In this document: piece by piece, positions 34,863 to 44,131 of the stretch
Position numbering within the stretch: the first letter of the stretch is position 1
Layout of the letters: each line of letters starts with the position of its first letter
Source: Zoogloeaceae bacterium
GTDB taxonomy: Bacteria > Pseudomonadota > Gammaproteobacteria > Burkholderiales > Rhodocyclaceae
Direction: 5' to 3'
Length of the DNA: 54,592 nucleotides
Assembly: GCA_031287525.1 (NCBI GenBank)
Contig: JAITSU010000091.1
Span: forward strand, 1 to 54,592
Notes under the pieces: model-generated
The model's input: only the letters and a program-made list of their open reading frames with translations
What the model was told of the DNA's origin: nothing
Databases searched by the model: none
Made by a program: the position numbers and the translations under genes

Positions 34863-35102
34863 TCAAACCGGCGTCACCAGAATTTTTTGCGCCAGCCCAT
34901 GCCCCAAAGCCAGACGGGAATTCCCCACCGCCACCACCAGATTGCCGCCATCACTCTGCATCAAATGAATCTCGCACCCCGGCGTCAGCCCCATCCCCGC
35001 CAACCGCTTCTCAATATCCCGCCCTTGGGCAAACCCCGTCACCCGCACAGGCTCGCCCGGATTCGCAAAAGGCAGGGGAATGGCGACAGAAGCCGTGTTC
35101 AT
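34863..35102 (-). CDS. feoA: FeoA-family SH3-like protein, first copy
   Basis: A 79-residue FeoA (SVAIPLPFANPGEPVRVTGF, DIEKRLAGMGLTPGCEIHLMQ, NLVVAVGNSRLALGHGLAQKILV). It is the first gene of the feo operon, 25-35 bp downstream of a candidate Fur box. Two FeoA proteins per operon occur in several proteobacteria and may act as a heteromer on FeoB. Confidence 0.88.
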   Translation of the reverse strand: MNTASVAIPLPFANPGEPVRVTGFAQGRDIEKRLAGMGLTPGCEIHLMQSDGGNLVVAVGNSRLALGHGLAQKILVTPV

Positions 35103-35126
35103 GGCGACGCTCGAAGAAAAAGAAAT

Positions 35127-35145
35127 GGGAATGATAATAAATCTT
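35127..35145 (-). promoter_or_regulatory. Candidate Fur box of the feo operon
   Basis: The exact 9-bp core AATGATAAT (35130-35138), with partial matches on its flanks, resembles the 19-bp Fur consensus. It sits just upstream of feoA, which is typically repressed by Fur-Fe(II). It is weaker than the box at 41884-41902. Confidence 0.5.
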
Positions 35146-35276
35146 AACAACAAAAGAAACAAGGATACGCGGGCAGCGCATAAAAGGCAGGACAATCGCA
35201 TGAATGCCATTGAAATCAAAGTGGCGGGAACAGGATACTCCCGCCACTTCACTTTGATTTTCTCCCCTCGCCTCTT

Positions 35277-35348
35277 GTAGGGGCGGGTTTCAAACCCGCC
35301 CTGTGCTCCGACAATGCCACTGCGGGCAGGTTTGAAACCTGCCCCTAC
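35277..35348. repeat. Nested palindromic (REP/BIME-like) element
   Basis: The outer arms GTAGGGG and CCCCTAC enclose two palindromes: GGCGGGTTTCAAACCCGCC (35282-35300) and GGGCAGGTTTGAAACCTGCCC (35324-35344). It lies in the 400-bp gap between the feo promoter region and the next gene. The remaining gap (35349-35500) contains CCCTTCCCC/AAGGGGAGAGGG arms, related to the repeat at 53749, and no gene. Confidence 0.8.
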
Positions 35349-35509
35349 GAAATATCCCCTTCCCCACGATGTACAACCCACAAGGGGAGAGGGTAAGCAA
35401 GACGGGCTTGCCATGACAAAACATTCATGCAATTGCCCTGGTAACGGCGGCGGTTTCGGAGAACCTCCTTCTTCTTCGGATACACTGCTTCTTTCGCCGG
35501 AGAACCCCC

Positions 35510-35911
35510 ATGCCCAGCAAGAAAACCAGGTTGGCGCTCTTGTATCTTGCCGCCCTGGTCATCATCATTCTCATTCTGATGTTCACGACCATCATGGTGT
35601 TCATCATCCCTGCTTTCAAGGAAATGTTCGCTGCCCTCGGCGCTAAACTGCCTGCCTCGACGCTGGTCGTCATCGGGATTTCCGACTTCTTCGTCCGTTA
35701 TGGGTGGGCGTTTACGCCGGTCATGCTGATGGTCGTCACGTGTGCCGTCGCGGGAATTTCAATGCGCTACAAGCGGGACGCGCCCATGTCGAATGTCATC
35801 CACTGGTGGGTGGCAGGCACGCTCATCTTGAGCGTGATATTTTTCGCCGCGCTCATCCTGTTTTCAGTGGCAAGCATGTATGTGCCTGTCTTCCGGTGGA
35901 AAGCAGTGTAG
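35510..35911 (+). CDS. Small membrane protein resembling the C-terminal part of GspF
   Basis: A 133-residue protein with three transmembrane helices (about 9-31, 56-80 and 100-122). IIPAFKEMFAALGAKLPASTLVVIGISDFFVRYGW matches the motif before the last helices of GspF/PilC inner-membrane secretion proteins (IPkFaemFaslGaeLPlpT...). The rest of the GspF fold is absent and no type II secretion genes are nearby. It is either a fragment that persists as its own gene or a member of a short GspF-like family. GGAGA lies 6 bp before the ATG. Confidence 0.7.
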   Translation: MPSKKTRLALLYLAALVIIILILMFTTIMVFIIPAFKEMFAALGAKLPASTLVVIGISDFFVRYGWAFTPVMLMVVTCAVAGISMRYKRDAPMSNVIHWWVAGTLILSVIFFAALILFSVASMYVPVFRWKAV

Positions 35912-35940
35912 GGGCGATTGCGCGTCCCGCAAAAAAGTTC

Positions 35941-35971
35941 TTGACCTGGAGTTAGCTCTAACACCTAGACT
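35941..35971 (+). promoter_or_regulatory. MerR-type promoter with 19-bp spacer and operator dyad
   Basis: The -35 TTGACC (35941-35946) and -10 TAGACT (35966-35971) are separated by 19 bp, longer than optimal, the hallmark of promoters activated by MerR-family DNA distortion. The spacer carries a dyad (GAGTTAGCTC with flanks GG/AAC). It precedes the cupin-reductase operon, whose last gene is a MerR regulator at 38077. Confidence 0.75.
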
Positions 35972-36020
35972 GCATTCGCAACGGGAAAAATCAACCCTCA
36001 ACATGCAAGGAACAGCATAA

Positions 36021-37656
<1,636 letters not shown>

Positions 37657-37674
37657 AATCAGGAGAATTCATCA

Positions 37675-38071
37675 TGTGCAAACCATGCAATTCCATCATG
37701 CAGAAACGACGTGACCTTTTGAAAGCGGGCGCGCGCAGACGGTCAGCAGCGCCGTGAGTAAATTGGCTTGGCGGATTAGGTCACATGGCGGTCAAACTCG
37801 CCGTGGCGAGAAAAGCCGAAGTCACGGTTTTCACCACCAGTCCCGGCAAGGTATCGGATGCCAAGCAGCTGGGCGTAAAAGTCTGGCGGGTTCGATGACA
37901 GGCTGCATCGTCGAAACACAGGAAGTCATCGACTACTGCGCGGCGCGTAATATCAAGGCGGATATTGAACTCATCAAGCCTGACCAAATCGACCAAGCTC
38001 GTCAGCGCGTCGTCAACAAAGATGTACACGACCGCTTTGTGATTGATTTCGCTTCCCAGAAAAAAGCATAA
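37675..38071 (+). pseudogene. Decayed Zn-dependent alcohol dehydrogenase
   Basis: Remnants of an exported alcohol dehydrogenase (YahK-like) in pieces. A Tat-like leader (CNSIMQKRRDLLKAGA) lies just after an AGGAG site and ATG 37675. After a large deletion and frameshift comes the Rossmann segment GGLGHMAVKLAVARKAEVTVFTTS. After a second deletion the C-terminus (SMTGCIVETQEVIDYCAARN, then IELIKPDQIDQARQRVVNKDVHDRFVIDF) ends at 38071. The catalytic zinc domain is gone. A functional copy would have been the third gene of the MerR-regulated operon. Confidence 0.8.
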
Positions 38072-38076
38072 ACACC

Positions 38077-38451
38077 ATGAACATTGCAGAAGTCAGCAAA
38101 AAATACGACATCACGCCCGACACGCTCCGCTATTATGAGCGCATCGGGCTGATTCCAAAAGTGCGGCGCAAAGGCAATATCCGCGATTATTCGGAGGCGG
38201 ATTGCGGTTGGGTTGAATTTATCAAATGTATGCGCGGCGCAGGAATGCAGGTCGAAGCCCTGATTGAATACGTCGCCCTGTTCCAGCAGGGCGACGCCAC
38301 GGCAGATATCAGAAAACAGATTCTCATCAAACAGCGGGAACGGTTACGGGAAAAACATGCCACCCTGCAAAAAATCCTGGAACGCCTTGATTACAAAATT
38401 GCGAATTACTCGCAAAGTCTCAGGGCAGCGGAGCAAGGATTGAAGAAATAG
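38077..38451 (+). CDS. MerR-family transcriptional regulator
   Basis: A 124-residue MerR protein. The winged helix (MNIAEVSKKYDITPDTLRYYERIGLIPKVRRKGNIRDYSEAD) and a dimerisation coiled coil (about 80-115) are clear. It has no Cys cluster, so it senses aldehydes or redox compounds by other means, like the AdhR group. It sits at the end of the cupin-reductase operon and probably acts at the 19-bp-spacer promoter at 35941-35971. Confidence 0.9.
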   Translation: MNIAEVSKKYDITPDTLRYYERIGLIPKVRRKGNIRDYSEADCGWVEFIKCMRGAGMQVEALIEYVALFQQGDATADIRKQILIKQRERLREKHATLQKILERLDYKIANYSQSLRAAEQGLKK

Positions 38452-38481
38452 CCGCGATTGGACGCGGCCATAATCCCGATA

Positions 38482-38505
38482 TTGGGTTGTGCTGCGCTTA
38501 CCCAA
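38482..38505. repeat. TTGGGT...ACCCAA dispersed inverted repeat
   Basis: A 24-bp element with TTGGGT at one end and ACCCAA at the other around GTGCTGCGCT. It is of the kind often found dispersed in proteobacterial intergenic regions. It lies between the convergent MerR and FtrD-like genes. Confidence 0.5.
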
Positions 38506-38556
38506 CCTGTACGCTGAACACGGTCGTTTGAAATCAGGCAGGGCGTTCTCCGGGCG

Positions 38557-38576
38557 CGCCACCGTTTTCGGTGGCG
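38557..38576 (-). terminator. Hairpin between convergent merR and ftrD genes
   Basis: A perfect 8-bp stem CGCCACCG-TTTT-CGGTGGCG lies between two convergent genes. No clear T-tract follows on the minus strand. On the plus strand a short TTTTT lies 10 bp later, so it may terminate either operon weakly. Confidence 0.4.
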
Positions 38577-38629
38577 GTTCAGGTTTTTGCGATTGTCAAA
38601 ATCGCTGGCGAGAACGCCCGTATTCCCAA

Positions 38630-40057
38630 TCACCACACAAAAAACGCCAAACCCCACAATCCCGTCATCAGCGCCACCGGCAAAATCATCGCGCACCATG
38701 CGCCGATGCGTCGCAACCGATTCACATTCCCCGCCTGCCGAATCAGGGCGAACGCCAGCCAGAGCGAGGCGATACCGCCTGCGCCGAGCAGGGTGACGCG
38801 CAGATAGGGAAGCCCATTGAGCAGCAGGTGTTCGCCGCGCAACTGGGTGGCGGTGGTCATGGTGAGTCCGAGGATGACGCTGGCGGCGCCCATTGGCGTC
38901 AGGGTCAGGGCGAAACGTTTCCAGTCCAGTCGGGGATGGCGCATCAGGCGGGCGGCGAGGTGGGGGGCGATGAGGAGCAACGCGCCCAGCAACACGCCGC
39001 CGCCAAGCAAATAGGTCAGCACGAGCGCGCCGTCTAACCAGCTGAATGCGTCGTTGACTTGCGGGTAGTGGGTGAGCAGCCACCACGGGGGGGCGTCGGC
39101 GTCCAGCAGAGTGTAGTGTTCATGCTCAACCAGCCAGGTCGCCAGCGTCATTTTCATGTTCAGAAACCACGGGCTGATTGTCCATTGGAAGGCAGCGGTG
39201 GCGATGCCCATGACGCCGAAAATCAGGGTATAGGCGTCGGTGGCGCGGGCGGGAATGTCAAGGCGCAGGATTTCCACGAAGGGCGAGCGCGACGCGAGTC
39301 GCACGGCATCGCGTTGTCCGGCGCAGCGGGCGCAGGCGTGGCAATCCGAGGCGCTGGACATGCGGCGCACATCGACTAAGGGCGGGCAGTTGAAGGGTTG
39401 TTCCGCGCCCGCGTTATCCCATGCCGCGCGGTCGACCTTGTAATGCAGGGGGGCGATTTTGGCGAGGACGGCGAAGACGCCGGAAGCGGGACAGAGGTAG
39501 CGACACCAAACGCGCTTGTCATGCCCATAGAGAAAACCGACCAGCACGGCGACGAGGGTGGAGCCGCCCAAAATGAGCAGGGCGGCTTCGGCGTATTGGT
39601 AGACGCTGATGAGTTGCCCGTAAATCGTGGTGGTGACGAAGGCGATAAACGGCCAGTAATGCCATTTGAGCCAGACCGGAGCGGTTTTGCCGCGCCCGTG
39701 CCGACTCGCCAGTTCGGATAAAAAACCTTCAGGACAAAAAAGTCCGCACCACACCCGCCCCAGACCAATGGTCGCCAGCATCACGCCCGGCCACCACAGA
39801 CCCCAAAATACGAACTGGGCAAACAGACGCAGGTTGTTCCAGAGGCGCGCGTCGCCGGAGGGCAGGGGCAACAAGGCGGGCAGAACAACGAGCGCGCCGT
39901 AAAACACCACCACGCCCCACTGCATGAGCGCGATGTGCCGGCGATGGCGGCGCAGCCAAAGCCCGGCGCTTTCCAGCCGGTTGCGGCGGGAAGGCGCGGC
40001 AGTTTGGGACGCATCCGAAGCCGACGAATAAAACCGCAGCGGGAAGGCTGTGTCCAT
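38630..40057 (-). CDS. ftrD: Polyferredoxin membrane protein, FtrD-like
   Basis: A 475-residue inner-membrane protein with at least eight hydrophobic helices. Cys clusters of NapH/CcoG type are seen at VWCGLFCPEGF and VWCRYLCPASG, and a ferredoxin-type set at CPPLVDVRRM...DCHACARCAGQ. It is thought to deliver electrons to the Ftr1 permease complex in FtrABCD. ATG 40057 overlaps the ftrC stop. It is the last gene of the operon. Confidence 0.85.
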   Translation of the reverse strand: MDTAFPLRFYSSASDASQTAAPSRRNRLESAGLWLRRHRRHIALMQWGVVVFYGALVVLPALLPLPSGDARLWNNLRLFAQFVFWGLWWPGVMLATIGLGRVWCGLFCPEGFLSELASRHGRGKTAPVWLKWHYWPFIAFVTTTIYGQLISVYQYAEAALLILGGSTLVAVLVGFLYGHDKRVWCRYLCPASGVFAVLAKIAPLHYKVDRAAWDNAGAEQPFNCPPLVDVRRMSSASDCHACARCAGQRDAVRLASRSPFVEILRLDIPARATDAYTLIFGVMGIATAAFQWTISPWFLNMKMTLATWLVEHEHYTLLDADAPPWWLLTHYPQVNDAFSWLDGALVLTYLLGGGVLLGALLLIAPHLAARLMRHPRLDWKRFALTLTPMGAASVILGLTMTTATQLRGEHLLLNGLPYLRVTLLGAGGIASLWLAFALIRQAGNVNRLRRIGAWCAMILPVALMTGLWGLAFFVW

Positions 40058-40878
40058 TACGCCGTTTGAAGTTCGCGTTTTTGTCGCCCGAATACCACAA
40101 AAGGCAGCAACACCAACCCCCAGTAAGCAAGCCAAATCAGCAGCACGGAGAGCGCGGGGCGCGCCCGATAACCGGCGAAATCGGCGCACAGGCGACCGAA
40201 ACCGGCGTTGTCGTCCAGCAGGGCGGAGGTATCCCAAACCGGATCGAGCAGAGTCGGCAGCCAGTCCATGCCAATCAGATGGTCGCTGGCGGCAACCAGC
40301 ATCGAAGACGCCAGCACCAGCAGCAGGAACGAGGAGATGCGGAGCAGGTGTCCAATGGGTAGCCATGCCAGGCTTTTGGCAGCCGCCCATGCGGTGAAGA
40401 TGGCGACGGCGAAACCGCCGAGCGCGCCGGAAACGAGGGCGGACACTTCGCCGCCCAACGCCAGACCGTAGAGAAAAATCACGGTTTCCGCGCCTTCGCG
40501 GGCCACCGCCAGCGCGGCGACGATGATAACGCCCCACTGCCCCTGCGTTTTGCGCGCTTCGGCAAGCCGGGTTTCCAGATTCGCCCGCATCCGGCGACCA
40601 TGCTTTCTCATCCAGAACACCATTTGCACAATCAACAGGGCGGCGAGCGACATGGCGGCAATCTGGAAAACTTCCAGCGCATTGCCGGTCAATTCACTCT
40701 GCGCGTGCAAAATGCCCCAACCGAGCGCCAGCGCCAGCACGACACCCGCCGCCACGCCGACAAACAGCGCCCGCAGCCCGCGCAGGTCGCCATCGGCTTT
40801 CAGCCAGGCATAGAGGATGCCGATCACCAGCAGGGCTTCCAGACTTTCGCGCCAGACCACAAAAAAAGCATTCAGCAT
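40057..40878 (-). CDS. ftrC: FTR1-family iron permease
   Basis: A 273-residue permease with seven predicted transmembrane helices and the two iron-binding REXXE motifs: RESLE at residues 10-14 and REGAE in the fourth helix. Together with the periplasmic P19-like protein and cupredoxin it imports iron oxidised at the membrane. ATG 40878 is preceded by AGGAGCAC. It lies 15 bp after ftrB. Confidence 0.93.
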   Translation of the reverse strand: MLNAFFVVWRESLEALLVIGILYAWLKADGDLRGLRALFVGVAAGVVLALALGWGILHAQSELTGNALEVFQIAAMSLAALLIVQMVFWMRKHGRRMRANLETRLAEARKTQGQWGVIIVAALAVAREGAETVIFLYGLALGGEVSALVSGALGGFAVAIFTAWAAAKSLAWLPIGHLLRISSFLLLVLASSMLVAASDHLIGMDWLPTLLDPVWDTSALLDDNAGFGRLCADFAGYRARPALSVLLIWLAYWGLVLLPFVVFGRQKRELQTA

Positions 40879-40893
40879 GGTGTGCTCCTGTTC

Positions 40894-41232
40894 CTATTTG
40901 GCGACGATTTTTCCCTGCGCGGTCGCCGCATGGAATTCATCGAAAAACGAATAACTGCCCGCTTTCAGCGGATGAAACACCAGCGTGCGGGTCACGCCCG
41001 GCGCGAGCACGCTTTCCTTCCTGAGTTCCAGACTTTCAAATTCCGCCGCGCCCGGCCCTTCGTTTTTGATTTCCAGCCGAAAGCGGGTATTCGCGGGCAC
41101 TTCCAACACCGCCGGAAACAGACGCCCCTGTTTCATCAGGAGTTTGAATGTCGGCATGTCGTCCGCCGCCTGTGCGCCAAGGGCAAAGGAAAGGGCAAAG
41201 GCAGCGAACAGAAAAGCGGATAAAGTTTTCAT
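40894..41232 (-). CDS. ftrB: Periplasmic cupredoxin-like protein, FtrB-like
   Basis: A 112-residue protein: Sec signal (about 1-22, ending AQA-AD), then a cupredoxin barrel (FKLLMKQGRLFPAVLEVPANTRFRLEIKNEGPGAAEFES, then LVFHPLKAGSYSFFDEFH). The usual C-x-x-H copper loop is not evident, but Glu/His positions in SFFDEFH and EFESLE fit the EfeO-type cupredoxins that oxidise or bind Fe(II). It is the second gene of the ftr operon. Confidence 0.88.
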   Translation of the reverse strand: MKTLSAFLFAAFALSFALGAQAADDMPTFKLLMKQGRLFPAVLEVPANTRFRLEIKNEGPGAAEFESLELRKESVLAPGVTRTLVFHPLKAGSYSFFDEFHAATAQGKIVAK

Positions 41233-41244
41233 GATGGCGCCCGA

Positions 41245-41802
41245 TCAGTAGCCGCCTTTTTTGCCGATGCCCGCGTAGGTAAATTCATACTCCACGACAA
41301 AGGGCTTGAACCAGTCGCGCACGCCGGTTTCGCGGTCAGTGTGACGACCAAAATGGGAATGTTCGGACGGCGGCGCAATGGTGTATTTCACCTTGTACTT
41401 GCCCACGCCGGAGAGTTTGACGTTATCCCCGTAATGCGGCCCGTCGCTGGCGACCATCGGCATGAACTCGCCCGTCAACCTGAAATCGCTGCCCACCTTG
41501 CTGATTTCGTACTTGATGACGAGATAAGGCACCCAGGCGCCTTCCTCAAAGCCATTGACATTATCGGCAAGGGCGTGAATGTCCGCCTCAATATGAATAT
41601 CAGACTCGGACGCCTTCCTCATCATGCCCGCCGGCGCCATGTCGATGGGTTGCAGATAAACAGCGGCAATTTCCAGCCCCGCCTTCTTCTGCGGCTCGCC
41701 AATCGGATATTCGAGCGCGTGGGCAGCGGAAGAAAACGCGGTCGCTGCCACAAAAGCAGCGGCGATGAGGGTAGAGGCAACGGTTTTACGAGGTGACAAC
41801 AT
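41245..41802 (-). CDS. ftrA: P19-family periplasmic iron-binding protein, FtrA-like
   Basis: A 185-residue Tp34/P19 protein. The signal peptide (about 1-29) ends AHA-LE. Metal-site elements include MMRKASESDIHIEADIHALADN (Glu/His), ASDGPHYGDNV and HSHFGRHTD. ATG 41802 has AAGGAGT upstream. It is the first gene of ftrABCD behind a near-perfect Fur box, so it should be induced by iron starvation. Confidence 0.9.
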   Translation of the reverse strand: MLSPRKTVASTLIAAAFVAATAFSSAAHALEYPIGEPQKKAGLEIAAVYLQPIDMAPAGMMRKASESDIHIEADIHALADNVNGFEEGAWVPYLVIKYEISKVGSDFRLTGEFMPMVASDGPHYGDNVKLSGVGKYKVKYTIAPPSEHSHFGRHTDRETGVRDWFKPFVVEYEFTYAGIGKKGGY

Positions 41803-41883
41803 GGAAAGACTCCTTGACAGATGAAAGAGAACGCGCAAAACACAAGGCTAACGACAATCGTTCGCCTTGGAGAATCACTATCG

Positions 41884-41902
41884 AATGATAACGATTATCA
41901 TT
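41884..41902 (-). promoter_or_regulatory. Fur box of the ftr operon
   Basis: A perfect palindrome AATGATAA-CGA-TTATCATT, matching most positions of the Fur consensus, located 82 bp upstream of the ftrA ATG. Strong evidence for Fur-Fe(II) repression. Confidence 0.85.
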
Positions 41903-41939
41903 TTACTCATAGACGCAAGCTTGTCAAGGGCTACGATCA

Positions 41940-42180
41940 ACCCACGCCTCCCGCCAGCTACGCCGCCCTCCTCCTCAAAGAGAAGGGTTTTTAATGCATC
42001 CTTGGCGCGTAGCGCCGGAAGGCGTCGGGTCAGCAGGACGGCAGCGAAGAAACCGCCGTTCACTGGGAGCGCAGGCGTCCCCGCCAGCGATTTTTTGACC
42101 ATCAACCCCGTCGGCGAGGGCGCTGGAGTTCCCGGATTGTCCACCCGAATGCCTGCCAAACGCCCGCCCAAACTCGCAAA
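41940..42180. repeat. Composite repeat region
   Basis: Noncoding DNA between the Fur box and the FUSC gene. It contains an inverted relative of the 14575-14690 repeat (41940-41995), an AGCGCCGGAAGGCGT stretch, and arms CTGGGAGCG/GAGTTCCCGG around 42063-42135 like those of the 5099-5190 element. No gene is supported across 41903-42289. Confidence 0.5.
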
Positions 42181-42289
42181 ATCCCTGTTCAGCCGGTATC
42201 ATGGCAAGCTGTTTTCATCCGTATCTGGCGCGCCATGACTTTCGACCTCGACAACGCAACCTCGCCCTGCGTGGGCATAGGTGTCTGAA

Positions 42290-43390
42290 ATGTCGCGTTG
42301 GCGCACTGCCATCGAATTGCTGCGTCATTCCGGGCGGCAGCTTGTCACCATTACGCCGAGCGACCGTCCCTGGCAGATGCCGGTTGCGGCGGCGCTGGCG
42401 ATGGGGTTGCCGCTGTTGGTCGGGTGTTATTTCGGACACATGGAGTTCGGGCTGATTTCTTCGTTGGGGGGTATGGTGTTCCTCAATCTGCCGGACACGC
42501 CCTTGCATCACCGGATGGTGCAGTTGATTGCCTGCGCTTTTGCGCTGTCGGGGAGTTACGCGCTGGGCGTGATGAGCCACCTTTTCCCGCCCGTGATGAT
42601 GGTGATGCTCACCTTTGTCGCCATTCTGGTCACGATGCTGGTGCGCTTTTACCGGCTGGCGCCGCCGGGAGGACTTTTTTGCATCATGGCGGCGGCAATC
42701 GGCGCGTATTCGCCTTGCGCGGTGCTGGACATTCCGCTGAAAGTCGGGCTGATCACCCTGGGCAGTCTGCTCGCCTGCATGGTGGCGTTTTTTTACAGTC
42801 TGGTCATTTTGCGCCGTCGCCCCGCCCAAAGCATCGAACCCTTGCCGACGGCGACCTTCGATTTTGTGGTTTTCGATTCGGTGATGATTGGCTGCTTTGT
42901 CGGTCTTTCGCTCCTGCTCGCGCAGTTGTTCCAGCTTGAAAGAGCCTATTGGGTGCCGGTCAGTTGTCTGGTCATCATGCAAGGCATGTCGGTGCGCTCC
43001 ATGTGGGAAAAACAACTGCACCGTCTGCTGGGCACGGGGATCGGGCTGTTGGTCGCCTGGGGCTTGCTGTCGTTGCCGCTCAATCATTGGAGCATTTCGC
43101 TCATGATGATGGCGCTTTCTTTTATCGTCGAAGTCACCGTGGTGCGCCATTATGGGTTTGCCGCCATTTTCATCACGCCGATGAGCATCCTGCTTGCCGA
43201 CGCCGCCACGCTCAATCCCGACATTGTTGATGAACTGATTGCCGCGCGTTTTTTTGATACCCTGCTCGGCTGTCTGACCGGCTTCGTCGGCGGCATCTGC
43301 CTGCACAACCCGCGCTTTCGCGCCACGGTCGGCGGCTGGATGCGGATGCTGCTGCCTGCGGGGATGCAGGCGCGGTCGTTATCGGTATAA
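42290..43390 (+). CDS. FUSC-family membrane protein
   Basis: A 366-residue inner-membrane protein with about ten hydrophobic helices in two blocks. The first block is MPVAAALAMGLPLLVGCYFGHMEFGLISSLGGMVFLNLPD. The second, beginning near residue 200, is similar, with SLLLAQLFQLERAYWVPVSCLVIMQG, the aromatic-acid exporter-like FUSC repeat. A conserved RMLGTxxG-type motif is seen (HRLLGTGIGLLVAW). Substrate unknown; fusaric or aromatic acids are typical for the family. ATG 42290 has AGGTG; GTG 42281 is an alternative. Confidence 0.85.
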   Translation: MSRWRTAIELLRHSGRQLVTITPSDRPWQMPVAAALAMGLPLLVGCYFGHMEFGLISSLGGMVFLNLPDTPLHHRMVQLIACAFALSGSYALGVMSHLFPPVMMVMLTFVAILVTMLVRFYRLAPPGGLFCIMAAAIGAYSPCAVLDIPLKVGLITLGSLLACMVAFFYSLVILRRRPAQSIEPLPTATFDFVVFDSVMIGCFVGLSLLLAQLFQLERAYWVPVSCLVIMQGMSVRSMWEKQLHRLLGTGIGLLVAWGLLSLPLNHWSISLMMMALSFIVEVTVVRHYGFAAIFITPMSILLADAATLNPDIVDELIAARFFDTLLGCLTGFVGGICLHNPRFRATVGGWMRMLLPAGMQARSLSV

Positions 43391-43408
43391 TGTAGTGCAG
43401 AACACTAC
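43386..43408 (+). promoter_or_regulatory. Promoter and operator of the phd-PIN pair
   Basis: A perfect -10 TATAAT (43386-43391) overlaps the end of the FUSC gene and abuts an inverted repeat GTAGTG-CAGAA-CACTAC (43392-43408). AAGGAT precedes the antitoxin ATG at 43424. A good -35 is not visible. The palindrome is the likely binding site for autorepression. Confidence 0.65.
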
Positions 43409-43423
43409 TGTAAGGATTTGTTG

Positions 43424-43660
43424 ATGAGAACCATCTCTGCCGCAGACGCCAATCGTCATTTTTCCAGCTTGTTGCGCGACGTGACGGGGGGCGAAACCGT
43501 CACCATTTTATCGCGGGGCAAGCCCGTCGCCCAGATTCGTCCCGTGGGTTCGGATGAGGATGAGCGTGAGGAAGCCAAGCATCAGCTTTTGGCAAGGCTG
43601 AACCAGCAACCCGTTTCGGGCGCGCGGGATTGGCGTCGTGAAGAACTGTACGAGAATTGA
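43424..43660 (+). CDS. Phd/VapB-type antitoxin
   Basis: A 78-residue Phd/YefM-fold protein: TISAADANRHFSSLLRDVTGGETVTILSRGKPVAQIRPV, then an acidic toxin-binding tail. It is immediately followed by a PIN-domain toxin (2-bp gap from its GTG). It is the intact counterpart of the orphan Phd at 1917. Confidence 0.9.
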   Translation: MRTISAADANRHFSSLLRDVTGGETVTILSRGKPVAQIRPVGSDEDEREEAKHQLLARLNQQPVSGARDWRREELYEN

Positions 43661-43662
43661 TT

Positions 43663-44082
43663 GTGCGCGTCGCTCTGGATACCAACATTCTTGCCTATGC
43701 CGAAGGGGTGGGCGATACGCTGCGCTGTCAGGCGGCAAAGGAACTGATCGGACAACTTTCCCCTCACGATGTGGTTCTGCCCGCGCAGGTATTGGGAGAA
43801 CTCGCGCGGGTGTTGACCGGCAAGGCAAAGCGAACGCCCGCAGCGGCACGCGCCGCCGTGCTTGGGTGGGCGAATTCCTTTGCGGTGGCGGATTCGACCG
43901 GGTATGCCCTGACTGCCGCGCTGGATTTGACCGTGGATCATCAAGTGCCGATGTGGGACGCGCTGATTCTCTCGATTGCGGCTGAAAATCATTGTCGCCA
44001 TTTGCTCTCCGAGGATTTTCAGCACGGCTTTATCTGGCGCGGCGTTACGGTCATGAACCCGTTTCTTGCATTGAAAAATTGA
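43663..44082 (+). CDS. vapC: VapC-type PIN-domain toxin
   Basis: A 139-residue PIN ribonuclease. Acidic metal-binding residues are visible in VALDTNILAYA (Asp), LGELARVL (Glu) and WDALILSIAAE (Asp), with a last acidic residue in LLSEDFQHG. VapC toxins cut tRNA or rRNA, often the anticodon stem-loop. GTG 43663 has GAGA upstream; TTG 43657 is an alternative. It is paired with the preceding antitoxin. Confidence 0.9.
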   Translation: MRVALDTNILAYAEGVGDTLRCQAAKELIGQLSPHDVVLPAQVLGELARVLTGKAKRTPAAARAAVLGWANSFAVADSTGYALTAALDLTVDHQVPMWDALILSIAAENHCRHLLSEDFQHGFIWRGVTVMNPFLALKN

Positions 44083-44131
44083 AAGGCGTTCCGGCATCTG
44101 ATGACGGATAATTTACCTGAAGGAAACTGTT

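Noticed and set aside
35277-35348. CRISPR-like repeat
   Set aside because: Only two unequal palindromes, no regular spacers and no cas genes; it is a REP-type element.
42215-43306. Long open frame antisense to the FUSC gene
   Set aside because: The translation is His/Arg/Gln-rich and featureless, while the opposite strand encodes a clear membrane protein.
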